This document shows positions 1 to 8,334 of a DNA stretch of 32,668 nt, one piece after another. Location of the stretch: the NCBI GenBank assembly GCA_030765135.1, contig JAVCDC010000018.1:1-32668 (forward strand). Direction: 5' to 3'. The first letter of the stretch is position 1. Every line of letters begins with the position of its first letter. The notes beneath the pieces are model-generated. The model searched no databases. It was not told where the DNA came from and saw nothing but the letters and a program-made list of their open reading frames with translations. Source of the DNA: Candidatus Tritonobacter lacicola. Its GTDB lineage: Bacteria > Auribacterota > Tritonobacteria > Tritonobacterales > Tritonobacteraceae. Position numbers and translations under genes: made by a program.

Positions 1-144
1 ATCATTGTGTTTCGTGCTGACAGCCACCATACCAAGCCCGAAGTGATGGAATGGGTGGAAGCCCACGACGTGGACTTTGCGACGGGGATGAGCCCTAACG
101 CGAGGCTCAACCAACTGTTTGCCTTGATGAATAGATCAGGTTAG
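1..144 (+). pseudogene. IS1380-like transposase fragment (5' end outside window)
   Basis: Frame 1 is open from the first base to a TAG at 142-144. It encodes about 47 residues with the pattern FRADSHHTKPEVMEWVEAH followed by DVDFATGMSPNARL. This resembles the segment around the second catalytic aspartate of IS1380-family DDE transposases, where the usual form is RxDSxF..xEVMxWxExxxVDYxxGLxxNxxL. The family normally continues for more than 200 further residues, but here the frame stops soon after NARLNQLFALMNRSG. It is therefore truncated or broken. The family call rests on remembered motif similarity. No terminal inverted repeat is visible on the right side. Confidence 0.6.
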
Positions 145-251
145 ATACATTTAACTGCAAAAATAAGTGCCATAATGGCTCTATTTTAAATAAATATTTA
201 CAAGCAGGACAGCAAGTTACGAGTCAGGCAGGCTCCGTAGTGCCTTTGCGG

Positions 252-331
252 GGTGTGAAAAATAGATAACAGCAATGCTGTAAATCGCTAGAAACGGGCG
301 GGAGAAGCCCGGCCAACAAGGCGCACGCACC
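252..331 (+). other. Possible structured leader RNA upstream of the MetE-like gene
   Basis: The 250-bp gap before the methionine-synthase-like gene can fold. GGTGTG (252-257) can pair with CGCACC (326-331). Inside lie a 13-bp palindrome, acagca-a-tgctgt (269-281), and a GC hairpin, CGGGC/GCCCG with a 7-nt loop (295-311). It matches no SAM, SAH, cobalamin or THF riboswitch consensus that I know. The pairing could be chance. The rest of 145-395 shows nothing else I can support. Confidence 0.25.
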
Positions 332-395
332 AAAAAGTTTGCGTTCAATCCCTTTAAGTGTTACATTATCGCCTACCATGGAAACTGGGATTACT

Positions 396-1445
396 ATGAG
401 ACTAAAGGCCGCAGGAACAGCAACGGCGATCGGGAGCTTTCCCCACGATGACGCGGCGGCGCTGTGCGGCCTCATCCTGCAAAAACTGCCCGCCATACCA
501 TGCTGGCCGCAGCTTCCAAAGAGGGCTTTCAAGGAACAGATGTACGTCCAGGCCAGCGAGGGCCTCCCTTGCGTCGTCATCGACGAAGAGAAGGAAAAAA
601 TCTACTTCGACACTTCCGGCGATATCTACCCCGAGCTGGAAAAATGCCTTACACACGTGATTTCGGAGGACGTCGATTACTTCGCGATCTCGGAGGGTTA
701 CGCGGCCGGCCTCCATGAGATGGTGCGGCTGCTTGAAAATAAAAAGCCGGACACTATCACCTGGGTTAAAGGGCAGACGGTCGGCCCCGTCAGTCTCGGC
801 CTAACCGTCACGGATCAGGCCAAGCGCTCCATCATCTACAATGATGAGCTCTTCGAGGCCATAACCAAGTGCTGCGTGATGAAGGCGCGGTGGCAGATAC
901 GTAAACTGAAGAGCGTACATCCCCATGTTATAATTTTTATAGACGAGCCCTACTTGAGTTCCTTCGGTTCCGCATACATCAATATCCAGAGAGATCAGGT
1001 CATCGGCCTCCTGACGGAAATCATCGAAGCCGTGCACGATGAAGGCGCACTGGCAGGCGTGCACTGCTGCGGGAATACCGACTGGTCGCTACTCATGGAT
1101 ACACCTATCGACATAATCAACTTCGACGCCTACGGCTACTTCGAGGGAATAACCCTGTACCCGGAGAAGCTCGGGGACTTCCTCGAAAAAGGAGGGGTGC
1201 TGGCATGGGGAATCGTTCCGACCTCCGATGCGATTGCAACCTGCTCGCACGATGGCCTCCTGGAGGAGATAAAGAAAAAGATGGCGGCCCTGGAAAAAAA
1301 GGGGGTCGAAAAGGAACTCCTCCTGTCTAACTGCCTCATCACGCCGAGCTGCGGCACGGGGACTCTCTCCGTCGATCTGGCGGATAGGGTCCTAAACGTG
1401 ACCGCCCGCCTGTCAGAAAGTTTCAGGTCGGAGCAAACACCCTGA
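396..1445 (+). CDS. MetE-like core methionine synthase / corrinoid-linked methyltransferase (UroD/MetE fold)
   Basis: This 349-residue protein has the single catalytic barrel of cobalamin-independent methionine synthase without the N-terminal folate half. Zinc-site residues are visible: H223 and C225 in HCCGNTDW, and C319 in TPSCGTGTL. The N-terminus (TAIGSFPHDD) fits the family opening. The ATG at 396 is chosen because homology begins directly after it; an in-frame ATG at 378 and a TTG at 339 are alternatives, and no strong Shine-Dalgarno sequence is seen. Known core synthases lacking a folate domain probably take methyl groups from corrinoid proteins. As the first gene of a CODH/ACS run that encodes the corrinoid iron-sulfur protein, it may methylate homocysteine from that protein. 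The fold is fairly sure; the substrate is inference. Confidence 0.7.
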   Translation: MRLKAAGTATAIGSFPHDDAAALCGLILQKLPAIPCWPQLPKRAFKEQMYVQASEGLPCVVIDEEKEKIYFDTSGDIYPELEKCLTHVISEDVDYFAISEGYAAGLHEMVRLLENKKPDTITWVKGQTVGPVSLGLTVTDQAKRSIIYNDELFEAITKCCVMKARWQIRKLKSVHPHVIIFIDEPYLSSFGSAYINIQRDQVIGLLTEIIEAVHDEGALAGVHCCGNTDWSLLMDTPIDIINFDAYGYFEGITLYPEKLGDFLEKGGVLAWGIVPTSDAIATCSHDGLLEEIKKKMAALEKKGVEKELLLSNCLITPSCGTGTLSVDLADRVLNVTARLSESFRSEQTP

Positions 1446-1487
1446 AGTCCCCTGTAGCCATTTTTCAACAGGTCGTGATTTATATTT

Positions 1488-1550
1488 CGTAATCTTAATC
1501 GTAATCGATTGTAGTTAAGCATTGCCTATGCGATTACGAGTACGATTACG
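1488..1550. repeat. Imperfect palindrome between metE-like gene and first cooC
   Basis: The 20-nt arms at 1488-1507 (cgtaatcttaatcgtaatcg) and 1531-1550 are reverse complements with two mismatches. A further direct echo (agtacgag) follows. It sits in an AT-rich 137-bp gap and looks like one of the dispersed intergenic repeats of this genome. It may form an mRNA hairpin. Confidence 0.6.
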
Positions 1551-1582
1551 AGTACGAGTATAGTAGTTGGAGATAGAGACCT

Positions 1583-2404
1583 ATGACAGAAAAGAAGAGC
1601 TTCAGGATAGCGGTGACAGGAAAGGGCGGCGTGGGAAAGACCACCATCACCGGCCTCATCCTGAAATATCTCATACGGAAGGGGCTCAAGCCTGTTCTCG
1701 TCATAGATGCCGACCCCAGCATCAACCTCCCCGATCTGGTGGGGGTAAATTTCGATGACTCGATCGGGGGCATACGGGAAAACGGGTTCGACGGCAAGGA
1801 CCTCTCAGTCTCCAAGAGCGACTTCTTCCAGTATAAAGCGGAGTGCGCCATATCGGAGTGTGACGATTTCGACCTCCTCGTCATGGGCAGGCCTGAGGGC
1901 CCGGGTTGCTACTGCTTCGTCAACAACATCCTGCGGAACGTCCTGGACACGATATCCAGGAATTACCGGTTCGTACTCATGGACTGCGAAGCCGGCCTGG
2001 AGCACCTGAGCAGGAGGACGACCCGGGACATAGACTTACTCGTTCTCGTAGTGGACGGCTCGAGAAAATCTTTCCTCACGGCAAAGACCATAGTCGATCT
2101 CGCAGGCTCCCTTAAGACCAGGATCGGCAGGGTATGCCTGGTCCTCAACGGCTCCCGGGGAACCGATGGTAAGGTAACCGAGAGCTGGCTTAATGATCTC
2201 CGGGAATTCTCCGACTTCGAGATAACAGTCCCCAACGATCCAGAGGTAGCCTCCTTCGAGACTGAGAAAAAATCCATTCTCCGGATCCCGGATGACTCGA
2301 CAGCCTACAAGGCCATGTCAGAAGGCATGGACAAGATCTTGCCTCTGAAAAACAATGAAAACAGCGGAATATATAGAGTTCCGGCAAAGCCGGAACATGC
2401 ATAA
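1583..2404 (+). CDS. cooC: CooC-type nickel-insertion ATPase, second paralogue
   Basis: This is a 273-residue MinD/ParA-like P-loop ATPase. The deviant Walker A, GKGGVGKTT, is at residues 13-21 and is followed by VLVIDADPSINLP. A CxC pair (C109, C111; PGCYC) matches the metal-binding cysteines through which CooC dimers hold Ni or Zn. VLMDCEAGLEHLSR is the Walker B/switch region seen in CooC. It should deliver nickel to CooS or AcsB (AcsF-like role). It directly precedes a second cooC. Its last residues (VPAKPEHA) and the TAA stop are encoded by a palindromic repeat, so the native C-terminus may have been replaced. Which paralogue serves CODH and which ACS cannot be told from sequence. Confidence 0.85.
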   Translation: MTEKKSFRIAVTGKGGVGKTTITGLILKYLIRKGLKPVLVIDADPSINLPDLVGVNFDDSIGGIRENGFDGKDLSVSKSDFFQYKAECAISECDDFDLLVMGRPEGPGCYCFVNNILRNVLDTISRNYRFVLMDCEAGLEHLSRRTTRDIDLLVLVVDGSRKSFLTAKTIVDLAGSLKTRIGRVCLVLNGSRGTDGKVTESWLNDLREFSDFEITVPNDPEVASFETEKKSILRIPDDSTAYKAMSEGMDKILPLKNNENSGIYRVPAKPEHA

Positions 2405-2431
2405 ATTAGTGAGCAAAGCGAGCTAATTTAT
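2378..2431. repeat. Bipartite palindromic repeat, copy 1 (CCGGC hairpin plus ATAAATTAG hairpin)
   Basis: The first hairpin is gttccggc-aaa-gccggaac (2378-2396). The second has 9-bp arms, ATAAATTAG (2401-2409) and CTAATTTAT (2423-2431). It supplies the stop of the upstream cooC and ends 2 bases before the ATG of the next gene. The same two-part layout recurs at 9390-9441. Confidence 0.8.
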
Positions 2432-2433
2432 TA

Positions 2434-3186
2434 ATGAAGATAGCCATATCCGGAAAAGGCGGGGTTGGTAAAACGACGGTATGCGCCCTCCTCTGCCGTG
2501 AGTTCTCTCGGAGGGGGTACTCGGTGCTCGCCGTTGACGCAGACCCCGACTCAAACTTGCCTTCGGCTCTCGGCTTTCCCGGCGCCGAGAAGATCAAGCC
2601 CATTGTGGAGATGAAGGAGTTGGTAAGTGAACGGGCGGGAGAAGGCGGAGGTCTTGTCAGACTCAATCCGCGGGTAGATGATATTCCAGATACCCACAGT
2701 GCGACCCACGACGGCATAAAGCTCATAGTCATGGGCGGCGTCAAGCGGGCGGGCGGAGGCTGCGCGTGCCCGGAAAACGTCTTCTTGAGAGAGCTCCTGG
2801 GCCATATACTGACGGAGTCGAGGGAGATAGTGCTCGTCGACCTGGAGGCGGGCATCGAGCACCTGGGGAGAGCCACCGCCGGTAGCGTCGATATCTTCCT
2901 GATCGTTGTCGAACCATCCTTCCTGAGTCTCCAATCGGCTGAAAAGATCAACCGCCTGGCGCGAGAGCTGAAGATAGAGAGTATAGCCGTTATTGCCAAT
3001 AAAACCGGATCGGACGAGGAAAGGGATGCCCTGGAGAAGGCGCTCGAGCCACTCAAGTGTATCGGCGCCCTGCCGTTCAGCAGCGTACTCAGGAAAGCCT
3101 CCCTGAAATCCGGTATCCCCGGGGAGGACCCTGGCCTGGAGGGCGCCGTATCGAATATAGTTTCATCTCTACTCGAAACCGAATGA
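2434..3186 (+). CDS. cooC: CooC-type CODH nickel-insertion ATPase
   Basis: This 250-residue protein opens with MKIAISGKGGVGKTT (deviant Walker A), then AVDADPDSNLP. It carries the CooC cysteine pair in GGCACPEN (C110, C112) and ends the ATPase core with DLEAGIEHLGR. Length and motifs are typical of CooC, the dimeric ATPase that helps insert Ni into the C-cluster of CO dehydrogenase. It lies 134 bp upstream of cooS, which supports that partner. The start is fixed by the Walker A at residue 7. The start region abuts a palindromic repeat and has no clear Shine-Dalgarno sequence, so translation may depend on local mRNA structure. Confidence 0.92.
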   Translation: MKIAISGKGGVGKTTVCALLCREFSRRGYSVLAVDADPDSNLPSALGFPGAEKIKPIVEMKELVSERAGEGGGLVRLNPRVDDIPDTHSATHDGIKLIVMGGVKRAGGGCACPENVFLRELLGHILTESREIVLVDLEAGIEHLGRATAGSVDIFLIVVEPSFLSLQSAEKINRLARELKIESIAVIANKTGSDEERDALEKALEPLKCIGALPFSSVLRKASLKSGIPGEDPGLEGAVSNIVSSLLETE

Positions 3187-3189
3187 AAA

Positions 3190-3302
3190 AACCGCTGATT
3201 ATGCGCACGTCAGGCAGGGGCGCCGGATCGGAATGAGATTAAGCAGATTATCCTGGTGTTTTGCATTATGATTACTCGGGATAATCAGTTAAATTATCGG
3301 TT
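3190..3302. repeat. AACCGCGGATT-type palindromic repeat, copy 1 (degenerate)
   Basis: The gap between cooC and cooS begins with AACCGCTGATT (3190) and ends with AATTATCGGTT (3302), degenerate terminal inverted repeats. Its interior (ATGCGCACGTC.GGCAG, GCCGGATCG, TGAGATTAAGCAGATT) resembles the copy at 8335-8467. It leaves only the cooS ribosome site outside it. Confidence 0.55.
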
Positions 3303-3320
3303 CAAAAGAGGGGAAATTAA

Positions 3321-5243
3321 ATGAAGAAGACTGTTGACCGGGCAGCGGAAAAAATGATTGAAGCCGCAGCCGGCTATTCCATCAAAACGGTCTGGGACAG
3401 GCACGAAACAATGGAGCCCCGGTGCGGTTTCGGCGACCTCGGCATCTGCTGCAATATATGCCTTCAGGGGCCCTGCCGCATAGACCCCTTCGGCCCTTCC
3501 GAACAGAAGGGAGTCTGCGGTGCCAACGCCGACACCATAGTTGCCAGGAATTTTATACGGGCTATTGCGGGGGGAGCAGCGGCTCACTCGGACCACGGAC
3601 GCGATATCGCCACGGCGCTGCTTCATGCCGCCCGTGGAGGAGGAGGCGGCCTCCGCGTAACGGACACGGATAAGTTGAAGGCGATCGCCGGAGAGCTCGG
3701 CATCGAGACTAATGGCCTCTCGACAAACGAAATAGCGGAGAAGGTCGCCCTCTCCTGCCTCGAGCAGTTCGCCAGGGCGCCCATCTCGTTTATGAACAGG
3801 GCGCCCGAGGCCCTTAAAAAAAAGTGGACTAAAGCCGGTCTCTGGCCCAAGGGGATAGACAGGGAGATTGTGGAGGTGATGCACCGCACGCACGCGGGCG
3901 TCGACGTCGATTACCGGAACATCATCCTTGCCGGAATACGGGCCGCTCTCGGAGACGGATGGGGAGGCTCCATGCTCGCCACGGATCTGAGCGACATCCT
4001 GTTCGGCTCTCCATCTCCCATACGGTCCAGGGCCAACCTGGGCGTTATTAAAGAAGACGCGGTGAACATTGTCGTGCACGGCCATGAGCCTACGCTCTCC
4101 GAGATGGTCGCCCGCGCCTCCCGGGATGGAGAGCTCCTGGAGTACGCGCATCAAAATGGAGCAAAGGGAATCAACGTCTGCGGCCTGTGCTGCACCGCGA
4201 TCGAGCTCCTGATGAGGCAGGGCTATCCGGCCGCGGGAAACTTCCTGAGCCAGGAGCTTGCGATCATTACGGGGGCGGTCGACCTCATGTGCGTCGATGT
4301 CCAGTGCATCATGCCGGGGCTCGCGGACGTGGCCGGGTGCTTCCACACGGAGCTCATCACCACCTCTCCAAAGGCGAAGATGCCGGGCGTGACCCATATA
4401 GAGTTCGAGGAAGAGAAAGCCCAGCACATAGCCCACCAGATCGTGAGGATGGCTATAAAGAACTTCCCGAACAGAAGAAAGGACCGCATCAACATCCCCG
4501 AGGACACCATGGACCTTGTTGCCGGTTTCACAGCCGAAAATATCTTCACGAACCTCGGCGGGACGTTCAGGTCGACGTACCGCCCACTCAACGACGCCAT
4601 CATATCCGGAAGGCTCAGGGGAGTCGCCGCAGTGATCGGCTGTAACAACGCGAAAGTGACGCACGACGAAGGGCACATCGCAATGACGAAAAGGCTCATC
4701 TCAAGGGACGTCCTGGTCGTCCAGACCGGCTGCTCGGCGACCGCATGCGCGAAGGAGGGCTTCCTCAGGCCGGAGTCCGCCTTCGAGATGGCGGGGAAAG
4801 GCCTTCAGGAGATCTGCGAGACTGTCGGAATACCTCCCGTACTTCACCTGGGTTCCTGCGTCGATAACTCCCGGATACTGAGGGCGCTCTGCGAGATGGT
4901 CAACGAGGGGGGCCTCGGCGATGATATAAGCGACTTGCCCGTTGCAGGCGCGGCGCCAGAGGCGATGAGCGAGAAGGCCGTCTCAATCGCCAGTTACACG
5001 GTGGGCTCGGGCGTATTCACCGTCTTCTCACCCCCACCGAGGGTGGAAGGAAGCAGGAACGTCACCGAATTCCTCACCGCCGGAATAGAGGAAGTGACGG
5101 GAGGCAAATTCTGCTTCGAGCGTGACCCGATCAGGGGGGCGGACATGATGATCGCCCACATGGACGAGAAGCGGAAGGCCCTCGGCCTCAGCGGCATGAT
5201 GTACGGGAAGGAGGCTGAAACGGTGGAGGCGACGTCAAGCTGA
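3321..5243 (+). CDS. cooS: Ni-Fe-S carbon monoxide dehydrogenase catalytic subunit
   Basis: This 640-residue protein interconverts CO and CO2. The N-terminal cysteines C35, C43, C44, C47, C52 and C66 have the spacing of the D- and B-cluster ligands of Carboxydothermus CODH-II, offset by four residues. C-cluster elements follow: HGHEP (253-257), GLCC (C290/C291), DVQC (C329), GCNN (about 441), QTGCSAT (C471) and GSCVDNSR (C513). The length is usual for the monofunctional or AcsA type. The ATG at 3321 has a good Shine-Dalgarno sequence (agagggg). Being flanked by cooC, a CooF-like ferredoxin and acsB supports a role as the CODH half of CODH/ACS, possibly also in CO-dependent electron supply to the NuoEF-like genes downstream. 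Confidence 0.97.
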   Translation: MKKTVDRAAEKMIEAAAGYSIKTVWDRHETMEPRCGFGDLGICCNICLQGPCRIDPFGPSEQKGVCGANADTIVARNFIRAIAGGAAAHSDHGRDIATALLHAARGGGGGLRVTDTDKLKAIAGELGIETNGLSTNEIAEKVALSCLEQFARAPISFMNRAPEALKKKWTKAGLWPKGIDREIVEVMHRTHAGVDVDYRNIILAGIRAALGDGWGGSMLATDLSDILFGSPSPIRSRANLGVIKEDAVNIVVHGHEPTLSEMVARASRDGELLEYAHQNGAKGINVCGLCCTAIELLMRQGYPAAGNFLSQELAIITGAVDLMCVDVQCIMPGLADVAGCFHTELITTSPKAKMPGVTHIEFEEEKAQHIAHQIVRMAIKNFPNRRKDRINIPEDTMDLVAGFTAENIFTNLGGTFRSTYRPLNDAIISGRLRGVAAVIGCNNAKVTHDEGHIAMTKRLISRDVLVVQTGCSATACAKEGFLRPESAFEMAGKGLQEICETVGIPPVLHLGSCVDNSRILRALCEMVNEGGLGDDISDLPVAGAAPEAMSEKAVSIASYTVGSGVFTVFSPPPRVEGSRNVTEFLTAGIEEVTGGKFCFERDPIRGADMMIAHMDEKRKALGLSGMMYGKEAETVEATSS

Positions 5244-5305
5244 GTAGTACTCGCACTATAATTCGCGCCTGAAGTCGAGGTATCAACTGCGTGCGGAAAA
5301 AGATA

Positions 5306-5809
5306 ATGAAGGGTGTAATCGTCGTAGACGTTGAAAAATGCCTTGGCTGCAAGAGCTGCCAGCTGCAGTGCGCCCTGGAGCATTCCAGATCAAAGAGCCT
5401 GCATGAGGCAATATATGAATATCCCGCACCCCAGTGGAGGATTACGGTCGAGGCAGTCGATAATCTGGCCGCACCCCTCCAGTGCCGCCACTGCGAGGAT
5501 GCACCCTGTGTACAGGTGTGCCCCTCACAGGCACTGTCAAAGCCCGCGGCAGATGCGCCCGTCCTGCTCGACGGCGAGCGCTGCATCGGCTGCTCGTTAT
5601 GCGTTACGGTGTGCCCCTTCGGCGTGATCGCCATGGACGGCGTTGCCGGGGCGGTGATCAAATGCGATTTCTGCCTCGCAAGGCTCGAGGAGGACCGGCT
5701 GCCGGCCTGCGTGGAAGGGTGCCCGACGAACGCGCTGCAGTTCAAGAGATTGGAGGAAGTCGCCCCCGAGAAACGAAAGAAGTATCTTACGGGCATCGTG
5801 CTGGATTGA
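5306..5809 (+). CDS. cooF: CooF-like polyferredoxin (four-cluster 4Fe-4S electron carrier)
   Basis: This 167-residue protein belongs to the HycB/CooF/DmsB ferredoxin family. Cysteine blocks in order are CLGCKSCQLQC, CRHCEDAPCVQVC, CIGCSLCVTVCPFG and CDFCLARL with CVEGCP, which is enough for four clusters. It should take electrons from the CooS B/D clusters and pass them to a partner enzyme. It follows cooS by 62 bp and precedes the NuoE-like gene. The ATG at 5306 (MKGVIVVDVEKC) fits the family; a GTG at 5291 is the other possible start. Its position makes it the likely wire between CODH and the NADH module, which is inference. Confidence 0.88.
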   Translation: MKGVIVVDVEKCLGCKSCQLQCALEHSRSKSLHEAIYEYPAPQWRITVEAVDNLAAPLQCRHCEDAPCVQVCPSQALSKPAADAPVLLDGERCIGCSLCVTVCPFGVIAMDGVAGAVIKCDFCLARLEEDRLPACVEGCPTNALQFKRLEEVAPEKRKKYLTGIVLD

Positions 5810-5867
5810 GAAGAGGGGCATTGAATAGTCCAGGGTCTCCGCGTATTCAGTGAGTGAATAAATAGAT

Positions 5868-6338
5868 ATGATGAATGCAGACCTCATTAAAGAAGTCGAC
5901 AGAATAGTCGACCTGTATGGGGGCCGGATCACCGGCTCTATAGGGATGCTGCAGGACATCCAGAGCCGCTACAGCTACCTGCCGAGGGAGGCGCTCATCC
6001 ATGTGGCCGAAAGGCTCGATGTCCCCCTGAGCCAGGTATTCAGCCTGGCTACCTTCTACAAGGCTTTCAGCTTGAGGCCCCGCGGCAAGCACCTCATCGT
6101 CGTCTGCATGGGCACCGCCTGTCATGTCAGAGGGGCAACCAGGCTTGTTGACGAGATCGGAAGAAAGCTCGACATCAAGCCCGGAGAAACAACCGAAGAT
6201 AATCTGTTCACACTGGAGGCGGTAAACTGCCTGGGCGCGTGCGCCCTTGGCCCTCTGATGGTCATCGATGGTGAGTACTACGGAAATATGGCACCGAAAA
6301 AGGTTGAGTCCGTTCTGGGAAAATACAGTGAATCGTAA
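5868..6338 (+). CDS. NuoE/HydC-like thioredoxin-fold 2Fe-2S subunit
   Basis: This 156-residue protein has the NuoE architecture: an N-terminal helical part (IGMLQDIQSRYSYLP) and a thioredoxin-like [2Fe-2S] domain. Its four cysteines lie in the CMGTAC and NCLGAC motifs. Homologues are the 24-kDa subunit of complex I, HydC of bifurcating hydrogenases and the small subunits of NAD-dependent formate dehydrogenases. It works with the NuoF-like gene downstream. The start could be either of the two leading ATG codons (5868 or 5871). Nothing in the window encodes a hydrogenase or formate dehydrogenase partner, so the electron source is probably CODH through the ferredoxin. Confidence 0.9.
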   Translation: MMNADLIKEVDRIVDLYGGRITGSIGMLQDIQSRYSYLPREALIHVAERLDVPLSQVFSLATFYKAFSLRPRGKHLIVVCMGTACHVRGATRLVDEIGRKLDIKPGETTEDNLFTLEAVNCLGACALGPLMVIDGEYYGNMAPKKVESVLGKYSES

Positions 6339-6368
6339 GGGAAAACGAGTTAGCTTCGCAACTTCTTT

Positions 6369-6436
6369 AACCGCGGATTTTACGGATTAGGCTGATTAAT
6401 CTCAAACAATCCGTTCAATCCGTCTAATCCGCGGTT
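6369..6436. repeat. AACCGCGGATT-type palindromic repeat, copy 2 (intact)
   Basis: The 68-bp element between the nuoE- and nuoF-like genes has perfect 11-bp terminal inverted repeats, AACCGCGGATT (6369-6379) and AATCCGCGGTT (6426-6436). The interior repeats the GGATTA/TAATCC theme. TTTA is found on both outer sides, a possible short target duplication. It should form a strong hairpin in the operon mRNA. Confidence 0.75.
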
Positions 6437-6456
6437 TTAAATAGTGTAAGGTAATA

Positions 6457-8310
6457 ATGAATAGGTTACAAACACCGTCAGAGCTGGAAAACCTGAGAAA
6501 ATCGCTCGAGGCCGGGAGAGATTCTTCCAGGACCTGCATAACCGTCTGCATGGGGACGGGCTGCTCCGCCTCCGGCGCAGCGGAGGTGACCAAGTCTTTC
6601 AGGGAAGAGATCGAAAGGCAGGGGCTCGGAGAGCAGATAGGGATACGCACGACAGGATGTCACGGCTTCTGCGAGAGGGGCCCCCTGGTCGTCGTTCACC
6701 CGGAGGGAATTTTCTACCAGAAGGTCTCGAGGGAGGACGTCGCCGAGATAGTTTCCCGGACGGCGGTACAGGGCGAAATACTCGACCGCCTGCTCTACAC
6801 CGATCCGGCAAGCGGCAAGAAGATAATCCGCGAGAAGGAGGTCCCGTTTTACCGCAAGCAGACGAGGCTCCTCTTCGGGAATAACGGCAGAATCAACCCG
6901 ACGAGCATCGAGGACTATATCGCCCTCGGCGGCTACAGCTCGCTCGGCAGGGCGCTTTTCAAGATGAAGCCCCGGGAGGTCATCGACGAGATAAAGAAAT
7001 CCGGCCTGAGGGGACGGGGGGGAGGAGGTTTCCCCACCGGAAGGAAATGGGACTCCTGCAGAAAGGCCGAGGGAGAGCTCAAGTACGTGATATGCAACGC
7101 CGATGAGGGCGACCCCGGAGCCTTCCAGGACCGGAGCCTCCTGGAGGGGAATCCCCACAGCGTGATCGAGGGGATGATTATCGGCGGGTATGCCGTCGGC
7201 GCCGAAGAGGGATATGTCTACGTGCGCGACGAGTACCCCCTGGCCGTGAAGCACATCGAGATCGCCATACGGCAGGCCGCCGAATACGGCCTTCTTGGCG
7301 ATAATATCCTCGGTTCGGGCTACTCCCTCGCCATAAAGGTGAACCGCGGGGGGGGGGCCTTCGTCTGCGGCGAATCAAGCGCGCTGATGGCCTCCATAGA
7401 AGGGAGGCTCGGTGAGCCCCGGTTCAAACACGCCCACGCCACCGAGAAAGGCCTCTGGGACAGGCCGACCACCTTGAACAACGTGAAGACCTGGGCCACT
7501 GTCGGCATCATCATTAGCATGGGAGCGCGCGAGTACGCGAAGATAGGGACCGAAAAAAGCAAGGGCACGATGATCTTCTCCCTGGTGGGCAAGATCAACA
7601 ACACAGGCCTGGTCGAGGTGCCCATGGGGATCACGCTGCGCGAGCTCATCTTCGACATAGGCGGGGGGATTCCCGACGGGAAGCGCTTCAAGGCCGTCCA
7701 GACCGGAGGGCCGTCCGGGGGATGCATCCCCGACACGATGCTCGACCTGCCCGTAGACTACGACAGCCTCAAGGAGGCGGGGTCCATGATGGGCTCGGGC
7801 AGCTTCATAATCATGGATGAGGACACTTGCATGGTCGATGTGGCAAAATATTTCCTCTCCTTCACCATAGAGGAGTCGTGCGGAAAGTGCACCCCGTGCA
7901 GGGAGGGGGCCGGACACATGCTGCGGATCCTCGATACTATCACCAGGGGCGAGGCGGAGGAAAAGGACCTGGAGCTTCTGGAAGAAATCGGGAAGATGAT
8001 GAAGGTGACCTCCCTCTGCGCGCTGGGCAAGGATGCGCCCAACCCGATATTGAGCACCCTGCGCTACTTCAGGGACGAATACACAGCGCACATCACGCAG
8101 AAGCGGTGCCCCGCCGGCGTCTGCCGGGCCCTCATCGAATACTCGATCGACGGGGACGCCTGCACCGGCTGTGGAGCGTGCGTGCAAGCCTGTCCCGAGT
8201 CCGCAATTTCGGGCAAGGCGAAAGAACCGCATGTGATAGACGGGAAGAAATGCATCAAATGCGGCCTGTGCCTCGATGCCTGCGCTTTCGATGCCGTGAA
8301 GGTGAGCTGA
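6457..8310 (+). CDS. NuoF/HydB-like NADH-binding flavoprotein with extra Fe-S domains
   Basis: This 617-residue protein has four parts. (1) A NuoE-like [2Fe-2S] domain (CMGTGC, GCHGFC; about residues 25-110). (2) The NuoF core with the glycine-rich GRGGGGFPTGRKW, CNADEGDPGAF and GGGAFVCGESSAL motifs for FMN and NAD(H). (3) A [4Fe-4S] site in CGKCTPCREG with a distant SLCALG. (4) A C-terminal two-cluster ferredoxin (CTGCGACVQACP, CIKCGLCLDACA). This is the HydB/HndC layout of bifurcating hydrogenases and of related formate dehydrogenases and transhydrogenases. It should carry hydride exchange with NAD(H). Whether it bifurcates electrons cannot be decided from sequence. Confidence 0.92.
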   Translation: MNRLQTPSELENLRKSLEAGRDSSRTCITVCMGTGCSASGAAEVTKSFREEIERQGLGEQIGIRTTGCHGFCERGPLVVVHPEGIFYQKVSREDVAEIVSRTAVQGEILDRLLYTDPASGKKIIREKEVPFYRKQTRLLFGNNGRINPTSIEDYIALGGYSSLGRALFKMKPREVIDEIKKSGLRGRGGGGFPTGRKWDSCRKAEGELKYVICNADEGDPGAFQDRSLLEGNPHSVIEGMIIGGYAVGAEEGYVYVRDEYPLAVKHIEIAIRQAAEYGLLGDNILGSGYSLAIKVNRGGGAFVCGESSALMASIEGRLGEPRFKHAHATEKGLWDRPTTLNNVKTWATVGIIISMGAREYAKIGTEKSKGTMIFSLVGKINNTGLVEVPMGITLRELIFDIGGGIPDGKRFKAVQTGGPSGGCIPDTMLDLPVDYDSLKEAGSMMGSGSFIIMDEDTCMVDVAKYFLSFTIEESCGKCTPCREGAGHMLRILDTITRGEAEEKDLELLEEIGKMMKVTSLCALGKDAPNPILSTLRYFRDEYTAHITQKRCPAGVCRALIEYSIDGDACTGCGACVQACPESAISGKAKEPHVIDGKKCIKCGLCLDACAFDAVKVS

Positions 8311-8334
8311 CCGGAGTATTCACGATAAAATAGA

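Noticed and set aside
200-340. SAM, SAH, cobalamin or THF riboswitch before the MetE-like gene
   Set aside because: None of their conserved blocks could be found; only generic stems are seen.
3294-4676. Minus-strand 460-residue open frame opposite cooS
   Set aside because: Shadow of the GC-rich cooS coding sequence; no family features.
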